A stretch of DNA of 64,000 nt from Flavonifractor sp. An100. GTDB lineage: Bacteria; Bacillota; Clostridia; Oscillospirales; Oscillospiraceae. The notes below the pieces were generated by a model. The model was not told where the DNA came from. It searched no databases and saw only the letters and a list, made by a program, of their open reading frames with translations. A program made the translations under genes and the position numbers. The DNA lies in contig NZ_NFMA01000014.1 of assembly GCF_002161175.1 (NCBI RefSeq), forward strand, positions 22,605-86,604. The letters run 5' to 3'. Shown here one piece after another: positions 9,210 to 16,103 of the stretch (the stretch's first letter is position 1; each line of letters begins with the position of its first letter).

Positions 9210-10136
9210 ATGTCCCCCAAGACTATGCGCCTTTTGGCAAAGCCCATGCTCTTTGCCGCTGCCCTCATCTGGGGTACCTCCTTCTTTATTATGAAAAACG
9301 CCCTGGATGTGTTGCCGGTGTTTTTCCTGCTGGCCATCCGGTTTACCGCTGGAGCAGTGTTGCTGGCTCTGGTGTGTATCCCACGCTGGAAGCAGTTTAC
9401 CCCCGACTACATCTGGCGTGGAGCGGTGATGGGGGGCTTCCTGTTTCTGGCCTACTCGGTGCAGACCTTTGGCCTGGCCTTGACCACTCCATCCAAAAAC
9501 GCCTTTTTGACGGCGGTGTACTGCGTCATCGTCCCCTTCCTCACCTGGGCGGTGGTCAAGACCCGGTCGGACCGGTATAACATTATTGCCGCTGTACTGT
9601 GCGTGACGGGGGTGGGGCTGGTATCCCTCAATGAGGGATTGACCATCAATTCCGGCGACCTGCTCACCCTGCTGTGCGCCGTCTTTTATGCCTCCCATAT
9701 AACCGCCGTGGCCAAGGTGTCTCCGGGAAAGGACATCTCCCTGCTCACCGTGTTCCAGTTTGCCTTCACCGGCCTGTACGCCTGGATCTGCGGGGCGCTC
9801 ACCGAGACCTTCCCGGTGGGGGCCCTGGCTGACCCCCAGGTCTATCTCCCCCTGGCCTATCTGTGCGTCATGGCCACCACCGTAGCCCTTCTCTTCCAAA
9901 ATGTGGGCCAGGTGTGGTCCGACCCCGCCTCCGCCTCTGTGATTTTATCTCTGGAGTCGGTGTTTGGGGTGCTCTTCTCCGTCCTCTTCTATGGCGACCC
10001 GGTGACACCCCGGCTGCTCATGGGCTTTGCCCTCATCTTTGTGGCGGTGGTGTGCTCCGAAACCAAGTTTTCCTTCCTCCACCGTCCGCCCGCTCCCGCA
10101 GCTCAGAGGGAGCCCGTCAATAAGTGCACACCTTAA
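9210..10136 (+). CDS. EamA/DMT-family transporter
   Basis: A 308-residue polytopic protein with about ten hydrophobic segments in two EamA-type halves (first around residues 10-135, second around 150-290). The first half includes the family-typical LIWGTSFFIMKNAL and LTTPSKNAFLTAVYCVIVP. Such proteins export amino acids, nucleotides or other metabolites; nothing here fixes the substrate. GGAG at 9197-9200 favours ATG 9210 over TTG 9201 or ATG 9204. A terminator follows the stop. Confidence 0.88.
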   Translation: MSPKTMRLLAKPMLFAAALIWGTSFFIMKNALDVLPVFFLLAIRFTAGAVLLALVCIPRWKQFTPDYIWRGAVMGGFLFLAYSVQTFGLALTTPSKNAFLTAVYCVIVPFLTWAVVKTRSDRYNIIAAVLCVTGVGLVSLNEGLTINSGDLLTLLCAVFYASHITAVAKVSPGKDISLLTVFQFAFTGLYAWICGALTETFPVGALADPQVYLPLAYLCVMATTVALLFQNVGQVWSDPASASVILSLESVFGVLFSVLFYGDPVTPRLLMGFALIFVAVVCSETKFSFLHRPPAPAAQREPVNKCTP

Positions 10137-10141
10137 CGCTC

Positions 10142-10178
10142 AGTCCGGCAGCGGTAGCTGTCGGACTTTTATTTTTTA
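10142..10178 (+). terminator. Rho-independent terminator after the EamA gene
   Basis: An 11-bp stem with one G-U pair (10142-10152/10157-10167), loop GGTA, then TTTTATTTTTT. Confidence 0.88.
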
Positions 10179-10205
10179 TCAAAAAATTAAAAATAAAATT
10201 AAAGG

Positions 10206-10234
10206 TTGACCTTAATAAAATTAAAGTATATAAT
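10206..10234 (+). promoter_or_regulatory. Strong sigma-A promoter of the DUF2089 operon
   Basis: TTGACC at 10206-10211, exactly 17 nt, then TATAAT at 10229-10234, in a very AT-rich stretch. The first gene begins 31 nt downstream. Confidence 0.85.
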
Positions 10235-10264
10235 AAGCACAGAACAGAAAGGGGGGGCAAACCC

Positions 10265-10570
10265 ATGGCAGTGGATGTGGTTCCGGAGTGGATGGCGGGA
10301 CTAGAAGAGGAGGACGTGGTGTTTATCAAAAAGTTTATCCTGGCCTCCGGTTCGCTGAAGGAGGTGGCCGCCCAATACGGGGTGACCTACCCCACGGTGC
10401 GGCTGCGGCTGGACCGGCTGATCCAAAAGATTCAAATTGGGGAGGATACCGCCGCCGACCCCTACATCGCCACCATTAAGCGTATGGTAGTCAGCGAGCG
10501 ACTGGACTTCGATACCGCCAAGGTGCTGATCGCGGAATATAAAAAGACGAAAGGAGCCGCTCCTCTGTAA
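10265..10570 (+). CDS. DUF2089 family protein, helix-turn-helix part
   Basis: The 101-residue protein carries the DUF2089 core, a predicted DNA-binding helix-turn-helix (LKEVAAQYGVTYPTVRLRLD, about residues 31-50). Many family members begin with a zinc ribbon that is absent here: the frame extends upstream, but only this ATG has a ribosome site (AAAGGGGGG). It heads an operon with two small membrane proteins and resembles the small transcription factors that sit beside membrane-protein operons in Firmicutes. Function otherwise unknown. Confidence 0.8.
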   Translation: MAVDVVPEWMAGLEEEDVVFIKKFILASGSLKEVAAQYGVTYPTVRLRLDRLIQKIQIGEDTAADPYIATIKRMVVSERLDFDTAKVLIAEYKKTKGAAPL

Positions 10571-10595
10571 GGGCGGAGAGAAGGAGGAATACAAG

Positions 10596-11027
10596 ATGAA
10601 TCTAATGTTTTCTACCATAGGAATCACGTTGATTTTTGCTATTTTTATCATGTTGGTGCCCATTGCCCTGCTGGTGGTAGTCCAGGTGTGGCTGAGTAAA
10701 AAGGGAAAGTGGCTGGGGTTGATCCTTCCAGTGCTCTCCTTTCTTATGTCCCTGCTGCTGGTGTTTGGCATGACCGCCTTTCAGCTGGGAGGAACGGGAG
10801 GCAGCACATTAGTTGTCACCGATGAGCATGGCCAGGTGATTCAGGAGGAGCACCGGGAGGAGGAGCACCACATCTCTCTGACCCCGGGGGCAGTAGGGGC
10901 CATTGCGGGGGTGTTTTTTGTAAGCAATATCCCCACCATAGTCTTTGGCGGCATCTGGCTGCACTACAAGAACCGCCGGGACTTTCAGGATGATTTGAAG
11001 AAGATGAAGATCGAGGATCTGGAATGA
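10596..11027 (+). CDS. Small membrane protein, unknown function
   Basis: A 143-residue protein with three hydrophobic segments (about 8-32, 39-62 and 95-122). An extracytoplasmic Glu/His-rich loop (EEHREEEHH) lies between segments two and three, and the tail is charged and cytoplasmic. I do not recognise a family. The His/Glu loop could bind metal (speculative). It follows the DUF2089 gene by 25 nt with a good GGAGG site, so the three genes are likely co-transcribed. Confidence 0.7.
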   Translation: MNLMFSTIGITLIFAIFIMLVPIALLVVVQVWLSKKGKWLGLILPVLSFLMSLLLVFGMTAFQLGGTGGSTLVVTDEHGQVIQEEHREEEHHISLTPGAVGAIAGVFFVSNIPTIVFGGIWLHYKNRRDFQDDLKKMKIEDLE

Positions 11028-11046
11028 GGAAAGGAGCCTGCGTACA

Positions 11047-11352
11047 ATGTCCAATGAGAGTGCAATGATGATGTTTGTCTTGATTCTGGCGCTGCAGATC
11101 TGTGTGGCGGGGATGGGGCCCATTTGGGCGGGGGTGGTAATCCCAGTTTTGTGTGGAAGCGTGGTAGGCGTAACAGTTCTAGGCTATCACCAGGCATTCG
11201 GAGCCTGGCCGTTGCGCATGGACCAGGTGCTGGTGCAAGGCGGTCTGCCCGTGGTGGCTCTGCTGCTGGTGTGGCTGGGAGTCCGGCACTGGAAGAACCA
11301 GGGCCAAACCCGGGCGGGAGTTGGCCCGGCGAAGCTGGAGGAGTTGGAATAA
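11047..11352 (+). CDS. Small membrane protein, unknown function
   Basis: 101 residues with about three hydrophobic segments (7-24, 27-47, 62-80) and a basic, Gly-rich cytoplasmic tail ending KLEELE. The ending resembles the KMKIEDLE tail of the preceding protein, hinting at partnership or distant duplication. Last gene of the DUF2089 operon; a strong terminator begins 7 nt after its stop. Confidence 0.65.
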   Translation: MSNESAMMMFVLILALQICVAGMGPIWAGVVIPVLCGSVVGVTVLGYHQAFGAWPLRMDQVLVQGGLPVVALLLVWLGVRHWKNQGQTRAGVGPAKLEELE

Positions 11353-11358
11353 GGGAAG

Positions 11359-11394
11359 GGGCAGCCGGAAGAGAAATCTTCCGGCTGCCCTTTT
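11359..11394 (+). terminator. Rho-independent terminator of the DUF2089 operon
   Basis: A perfect 14-bp GC-rich stem (11359-11372/11377-11390) capped by a GAAA tetraloop, followed by TTTTC. Confidence 0.93.
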
Positions 11395-11476
11395 CTAAAA
11401 ATTTTTTGTCTTCCTGGAACCTATAGCTCCAATTTAGCATCTATAAGGTGTCCGGACAAGGAAGGAGGCGACCCAC

Positions 11477-11983
11477 GTGGGAAGAGATGAGGAGCTCAAA
11501 AGCCAATTTGCTGCTCTGGTACAGGAGCACAGCCGAAGCATGTACCGCTCCGCCCGGGCACTGCTGCCTGGGGAAGCCCAGGCCCAGGATGCAGTGGGGG
11601 AGGCGGTGCTGTTGGCCTGGCAGAGCTTTGAAAAGCTGCGGGACCACCAGGCGGCCAAGGGCTGGCTGGTAAGAATTACCGTCAACTGTGCCTATGCCCA
11701 GCTGCGCCGGGACAGACGGTTGGTGGAGCTGGAAAAGGCGGAGAAGGTGGCGGTCCCGGAGAAAGAGGAATTGCCGGAGAACCTGTGGCAGGCAGTGCTG
11801 CGCCTGCCGGAGGAGCAGCGCCTGGCGGTCACCCTTTACTACTATGAGGATATGCCCGTAGCCCAAATTGCCCGCACGCTGGGGGTTCCCCAGGGGACAA
11901 TAAAGTCCCGGCTGAACCGGGGGCGGGAACGGCTGCGGAAGTTGCTGGAAGAGGAGGACGGATATGGTGTCCAGAGATTATGA
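11477..11983 (+). CDS. ECF-type RNA polymerase sigma factor
   Basis: A 168-residue sigma-70 family protein. Region 2 is about residues 10-75 (the VLLAWQSFEKLRD...AKGWLVRITVNCAYAQLRRDRR block). Region 4 is about 105-160, with the helix-turn-helix MPVAQIARTLGVPQGTIKSRLNRGRERL. There is no region 1 or 3, as expected for ECF factors. It starts at GTG 11477 with AAGGAGG 8 nt upstream. Its 3' end overlaps the next gene by 20 nt; that gene encodes a membrane protein with a cytoplasmic N-terminus, the usual anti-sigma arrangement. Confidence 0.93.
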   Translation: MGRDEELKSQFAALVQEHSRSMYRSARALLPGEAQAQDAVGEAVLLAWQSFEKLRDHQAAKGWLVRITVNCAYAQLRRDRRLVELEKAEKVAVPEKEELPENLWQAVLRLPEEQRLAVTLYYYEDMPVAQIARTLGVPQGTIKSRLNRGRERLRKLLEEEDGYGVQRL

Positions 11984-12923
11984 GTGGGAGGAACGCCTGC
12001 GCCGGCGAGTTCAGGAGGAGACGTTCCCATTGCCCCAGGGATTTGATGCATTTTTAGCCCAACGGCTGGAGAGCCTGCCTCCCAGAGGGGTGGGACGGCG
12101 CCGGATCAGAAAGGCGGTGCTGCTGGCGGCAGCAGCGGTGCTGCTCACCGCCTGTGCCGGGGCGGCGGTGGTAACGCTGAAGCAAAATCGGATTTTCTAT
12201 TTTGATACGCTGGAGCAGGCCGGTCAGGCCGCCAACGAGGGAGCGGCAGCGGCAGGGGCAAGTACAGCGGCAGTAGGTGTGCAGGATGGCCTGCCGGAAT
12301 ATCCGGGGGCCCAGGAGGTGGACCTGGAGACGGGTATGTCCTTCTACCAAGGGGAAGGGGAGGAGGTATTGGAGCACGCCTATGGAACTGCGGAGGACGG
12401 CTGGAGGGAAATGTTTGCCGCCCAAACCGACGCCCTAGTGGTGGAGCAGTACAAGGCGGACCGCCTGTCCGACCTGCTGGAGCTGTGGCCCATGGGGGTA
12501 ATGCCGGATCTGGCAGCTCTGGAGGAGGACTATCCTCCCATCCCAGGCTGCCAGAGCAGCTACAGTCAAAAAAGTCGGGAGACCGGAAACCTGCGCTATC
12601 TGGGGTTCTACGGAGATTTTCAGGGGCCTGGGGAGGGGCAGTTCAGCCTGGACTGGACCTTCCATCCGGTGGGACAGGCGGGAGACCAATACGTGGTGGC
12701 CACCGGCCTGGACAAGGTGGAGGAGTATGAAACGGCAGATGGAGCCATGGCTGATATCCAGTGGGATACCGCCCCCAGTGGGAAAACGGTATTCCGGGCG
12801 GAGGTCTCCTATGGATATGTGAGCTTTACCATGACTGGCGCCCAGATGGAAGCAGAAGCGGTCCATGCCATTTTGGACGGCCTGGAGCTGTCTCAGCTGA
12901 AGGAGTATCAACCCAAGAGCTAA
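11964..12923 (+). CDS. Putative anti-sigma factor, single-pass membrane protein
   Basis: 319 residues: about 45 cytoplasmic residues rich in Arg/Glu, one membrane helix (about 50-70, AVLLAAAAVLLTACAGAAVV) and a 245-residue outer domain with no recognised fold. The overlap with the ECF gene and the topology fit an anti-sigma factor holding the upstream sigma at the membrane. The helix contains LTAC, which resembles a lipobox, but it is preceded by a long hydrophilic segment, so lipidation is doubtful. The signal sensed is unknown. Confidence 0.7.
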   Translation: MVSRDYEWEERLRRRVQEETFPLPQGFDAFLAQRLESLPPRGVGRRRIRKAVLLAAAAVLLTACAGAAVVTLKQNRIFYFDTLEQAGQAANEGAAAAGASTAAVGVQDGLPEYPGAQEVDLETGMSFYQGEGEEVLEHAYGTAEDGWREMFAAQTDALVVEQYKADRLSDLLELWPMGVMPDLAALEEDYPPIPGCQSSYSQKSRETGNLRYLGFYGDFQGPGEGQFSLDWTFHPVGQAGDQYVVATGLDKVEEYETADGAMADIQWDTAPSGKTVFRAEVSYGYVSFTMTGAQMEAEAVHAILDGLELSQLKEYQPKS

Positions 12924-12931
12924 TATTAGAG

Positions 12932-12966
12932 AAAAACACCCGGTCCCTGGGAAGGGACCGGGTGTT
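12932..12966. terminator. Terminator between convergent genes
   Basis: Perfect 13-bp stem 12935-12947/12954-12966 with a 6-nt loop. The T run lies on the minus strand (GTTTTTC), so it mainly serves the YitT gene; the plus-strand side lacks a good T run. Confidence 0.85.
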
Positions 12967-12990
12967 CCGCTTTATGGAAAGGGAAAAGAC

Positions 12991-13890
12991 TTACTGATCG
13001 GCGTTAGCCCGAAAGACGTCTGCCACCTCGGTGATGGTGATGTAGGCCAGGGGATCGATGGCGTGGACGATCTCTTTCATCTGGCCCACCTGGAAGCGGT
13101 TGACCACAAAATAGACCACTGTGCGCTCGGTGTTGGAAAAGCCGCCCCGGGCGGGGATACGGGTCATTCCGCTCTCAAAGGCGGAGCTGAGGGCGGAGCA
13201 GACCTCCTCCGGGCGCAGGGTAATGATCATGGCCGCCTTGGACCGGTCAATGCCCTCCACCAGGAAGTCCAGGGTCTTCAGCGCGGCGAAGTAGGTGACA
13301 ATGGAGTACAAGGGGAGAATCCAACTGCCAATGACAATGCCGCAGACAATGTAAAGCAGAAGGTTATACATCATTACGAAGGTGCCCACGGAGATGCCCA
13401 GGCGCTTGGCAAAGATCACGGCCATGACCTCAATGCCGTCCATGGCTCCGCCGAACTTGATGGCCAGGCCGCTGCCAATGCCGGATATGACGCCGCCGAA
13501 GATGGAGCACAGCAGCAGGTCGGTGCCAGCCAGGGGGGAGGCGATGCTCACGTCAATGGGGAGCACATCGGTGATGAGCCAGGAGCCCAGGGAGTAGATG
13601 GCCACGGCGTATATGGCGTAGGTGGTGAAGAGCACGCCCTGCTTCTTCATGCCGAAGAGAAACAGGGGAATGTTTAGAATAATCAAAAAGACAGACAGGG
13701 AAAAAGGCTCCGGGGCCAGCTGGGAGAGGAGAATGGAGGTACCGGAGATGCCGCTGTCGTAGAGGTTGACAGGGGCTAAAAAGACGGTAACGCCAAAGGC
13801 ATTGATCAGTCCGGCCAGGGTGAGAAAGAGAAAGTTGAGGGGTTTGAGGCGGGAGAGGGTTTGCTGTAGGGAGGAAAACAGATTCTTCAA
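12991..13890 (-). CDS. YitT family membrane protein (DUF161/DUF2179)
   Basis: 299 residues with the YitT plan: five or six membrane segments (about 15-205, including the GG-rich FGGVISGIGSGLAIKFGGAMDG) and a soluble C-terminal DUF2179 domain (about 215-295, ending in DPLAYITITEVADVFRA). The family is common in Firmicutes and its transport role is not settled. It starts at TTG (13888-13890) with AAGGAG 9 nt upstream. It sits between the two ECF/anti-sigma pairs on the opposite strand. Confidence 0.9.
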   Translation of the reverse strand: MKNLFSSLQQTLSRLKPLNFLFLTLAGLINAFGVTVFLAPVNLYDSGISGTSILLSQLAPEPFSLSVFLIILNIPLFLFGMKKQGVLFTTYAIYAVAIYSLGSWLITDVLPIDVSIASPLAGTDLLLCSIFGGVISGIGSGLAIKFGGAMDGIEVMAVIFAKRLGISVGTFVMMYNLLLYIVCGIVIGSWILPLYSIVTYFAALKTLDFLVEGIDRSKAAMIITLRPEEVCSALSSAFESGMTRIPARGGFSNTERTVVYFVVNRFQVGQMKEIVHAIDPLAYITITEVADVFRANADQ

Positions 13891-14025
13891 TGAAATGGGC
13901 TCCTTTTCAAAAATAATAATCTTTTAAAAACAATATACCAGAAAAATAAAATATATTCCACTCTTTTGCACCAAAATAGGCGTAAAAGAGTTGTTAATTT
14001 TTTGGAGAAAAATATGGAAGGAGAA

Positions 14026-14054
14026 TGTAACCTTTGGAAGAGGAAAAACGTGTA
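14026..14054 (+). promoter_or_regulatory. Candidate ECF-type promoter before the second sigma gene
   Basis: TGTAAC at 14026-14031 and CGTGTA at 14049-14054, separated by 17 nt, resemble the TGAAAC...CGTA elements of Bacillus extracytoplasmic sigma factors. This would make the operon autoregulated. No good sigma-A -35 box accompanies the overlapping TATGAT. The rest of 13891-14025 is AT-rich and holds no gene. Confidence 0.45.
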
Positions 14055-14089
14055 TGATATAGAAAGAGCTTTTGGAAGGAGGCGGGGAT

Positions 14090-14575
14090 ATGGAACGGGC
14101 GGAGGCTGAGCGGCTGGTGCGGCTGCATGGACAGGCGGTGTACCGGCTGGCCTATGCCCGGACGGGCAGCCGGGAGGACGCGGAGGACGTGACCCAAGAG
14201 ACCTTTCTTCGTCTGGTGCGGACGGGACCGGAGTTTCAGGACGAGGAGCACTGCCGGGCGTGGCTGTTCCGGGTGGCCCTGAACTGTGCCGGGGACCTGT
14301 TCCGTTCTGCCTGGCGCAGACGAAAGCGTCCCCTGGAGGAGGCGGAGCAGGTAGCCGCTCCAGAGGAGGACGAGCAGGCGGGAGAGGTGCTGCGGGCGGT
14401 GTTGTCCCTGCCGGAGAGCTATCGGGCGCCGGTACATCTATTTTATTATGAGGGCATGTCCATCGCAGAGGTGGCGTCGGTGCTGAAGATGCGGGAAGGA
14501 ACGGTGAGAACCCGCCTGGTACGGGCCCGGACCATGCTGCGGGAGCAGCTGAAGGGAGGGGAAGAGCGTGCTTGA
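14090..14575 (+). CDS. ECF-type RNA polymerase sigma factor
   Basis: 161 residues. Region 2 is about 8-75, with REDAEDVTQETFLRLVR and AWLFRVALNCAGDLFRSAWRR. Region 4 is about 100-155, with MSIAEVASVLKMREGTVRTR as the DNA-binding helices. ATG 14090 has AAGGAGG 7 nt upstream, better than the TTG at 14072. Its end overlaps the next gene by 8 nt, giving a sigma/anti-sigma pair separate from the one at 11477-12923. Confidence 0.93.
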   Translation: MERAEAERLVRLHGQAVYRLAYARTGSREDAEDVTQETFLRLVRTGPEFQDEEHCRAWLFRVALNCAGDLFRSAWRRRKRPLEEAEQVAAPEEDEQAGEVLRAVLSLPESYRAPVHLFYYEGMSIAEVASVLKMREGTVRTRLVRARTMLREQLKGGEERA

Positions 14576-15902
14576 ATATAACTACCGAAATGAGATGGAC
14601 CAAATTCAACTGAAGGAGGAGCAAATGGAACAGATGATACAGGCTATGACGAAGGAGAAACCTAGTTCTAAGGTAGTACGTCTGGGGGGACGGCTGCTTG
14701 TGGCGGCGGCTCTATGTGCGCTGCTGTCCGTATCCGCGCTGGCGGCCTCCCCTGCCCTGCGGACGGCCCTGGGACAACTGCTGGGGAACTTTGCCCCCTA
14801 TAGCCAAACCATCCAGGGGGTGTCGGATGAGGACCAGGGTCTGCGGTTCCAGGTGGTGTCGGCGCTGAGTGATCAGTACCGGTCCACCGTATACATTGCG
14901 GTAGAGGACCTGACCGGAGAGCGGTTTACCGACGAGGCCATTATCATGGCTTGCAATATACCCAGACAGTGGGGAAAGGTAAGTATCAGCAGCCAGGGAG
15001 AATGTGTGTCCTACGACCCGGAGACCCATGCCGCTCTGTTCCGGTACAGCCAGACGGGGTATCAACGTTCCCAGGAGGTGGAGAAACTGGAACTGGAGGT
15101 CACCTCTGTGCAGCCTGGCTACTATCAGGATCTGTCCGGCCCTCTGCCTGAAGAGATCCCCGGAGAGTATTTGGAGACCATGACCCTGGACACGGGGGAG
15201 GAAGTGCTGGTTCCGGAGCAGAACCCGGCGCCGCTGGAGGGCTTCCGTGATCTGGCCAGCCTGTCCTCTATGGGCTTTGCACCGGATGGCACCTTCCAGG
15301 TGTTGTTCCGGCTCTCCCATGAGGTGCGCACGGAGAGGGAGGGGGACGGTGTGATCTCGGTCACTCCCATGCTGGATGGGGTAATGCCGGAGGGAGAGAT
15401 CGGTGACTCCTATTTTACCTGGCAGGGGGAGCGGTATATCGGCATGTCCTTTGTGATCCCTCTCTCGGAGCGGGACCGGCTGACCCTGAGTAACGCCTAC
15501 GGCACGCTGCGTACCCAAGAGCCCATTCGGGGGGAGTGGAAGCTGCCCTTTACCATGGAAAACCTGCCCGCTCTGGAGTTGGCGCTGTCCGACGTGGAGG
15601 GTGCCATTCTGCCGGATACCCTGGTCCTCTCCCCATTGGGAGCCATGCTGTTGGGGGACATTGAGGCCCAGTTCCGGGGGAACAATCCCTTTGCCCTGTG
15701 TATGCAGGACGGTTCTCGGCTGGAGGATTTCGAGAAACAGGCGGCGACGATGCTCCCCAACGAACTGTATGTGCTGGGTAACTGGGCATTCCCGGAGCCT
15801 GTGGATGTGGAGCAAGTAGTAGGGGTGGAGACGGGACGGTGGTATATCTCGGTGTCGGGTGAAGATGCCGGGACCATCTACCCCATTGACAATCACCCGT
15901 AA
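14568..15902 (+). CDS. Anti-sigma factor-like protein, DUF4179 type
   Basis: 444 residues starting at GTG 14568, inside the end of the sigma gene. A short acidic cytoplasmic part (about 1-40) precedes one membrane helix (about 45-63). A DUF4179-like outer domain follows immediately (ALRTALGQLLGNFAPYSQTI...). The remaining 300 residues form a large extracytoplasmic region rich in Pro, Glu and Gly. DUF4179 proteins accompany ECF sigma factors in many clostridia. The very large sensor portion suggests that an extracellular ligand or envelope state is sensed. Confidence 0.78.
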   Translation: MLEYNYRNEMDQIQLKEEQMEQMIQAMTKEKPSSKVVRLGGRLLVAAALCALLSVSALAASPALRTALGQLLGNFAPYSQTIQGVSDEDQGLRFQVVSALSDQYRSTVYIAVEDLTGERFTDEAIIMACNIPRQWGKVSISSQGECVSYDPETHAALFRYSQTGYQRSQEVEKLELEVTSVQPGYYQDLSGPLPEEIPGEYLETMTLDTGEEVLVPEQNPAPLEGFRDLASLSSMGFAPDGTFQVLFRLSHEVRTEREGDGVISVTPMLDGVMPEGEIGDSYFTWQGERYIGMSFVIPLSERDRLTLSNAYGTLRTQEPIRGEWKLPFTMENLPALELALSDVEGAILPDTLVLSPLGAMLLGDIEAQFRGNNPFALCMQDGSRLEDFEKQAATMLPNELYVLGNWAFPEPVDVEQVVGVETGRWYISVSGEDAGTIYPIDNHP

Positions 15903-15925
15903 ATCAAAATAACAGAAGGAAACAG

Positions 15926-15956
15926 AGGGCCGGTTCCATTGGAACCGGCCCTGCCT
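15926..15956 (+). terminator. Hairpin after the second anti-sigma gene
   Basis: 12-bp stem (15926-15937/15941-15952) with a 3-nt loop. The downstream T run is poor (GCCTGTTT), so termination may be partial. Confidence 0.6.
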
Positions 15957-16003
15957 GTTTGCCTGCGATTGGATATTTTAGAGGAGTTTTCTTGGGCTGT
16001 GGA

Positions 16004-16032
16004 TTGCAATGAAACGGGAATTTTGCTATAAT
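16004..16032 (+). promoter_or_regulatory. Sigma-A promoter of the smc operon
   Basis: TTGCAA at 16004-16009, a 17-nt spacer and TATAAT at 16027-16032, about 70 nt before the preferred smc start. Confidence 0.8.
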
Positions 16033-16103
16033 ATATCATCTATTCCTGTGCCCTAAGGCGGATGCCCCAGGGGGACGGACCAGATGAGAATGAGGTGTGG
16101 CGT

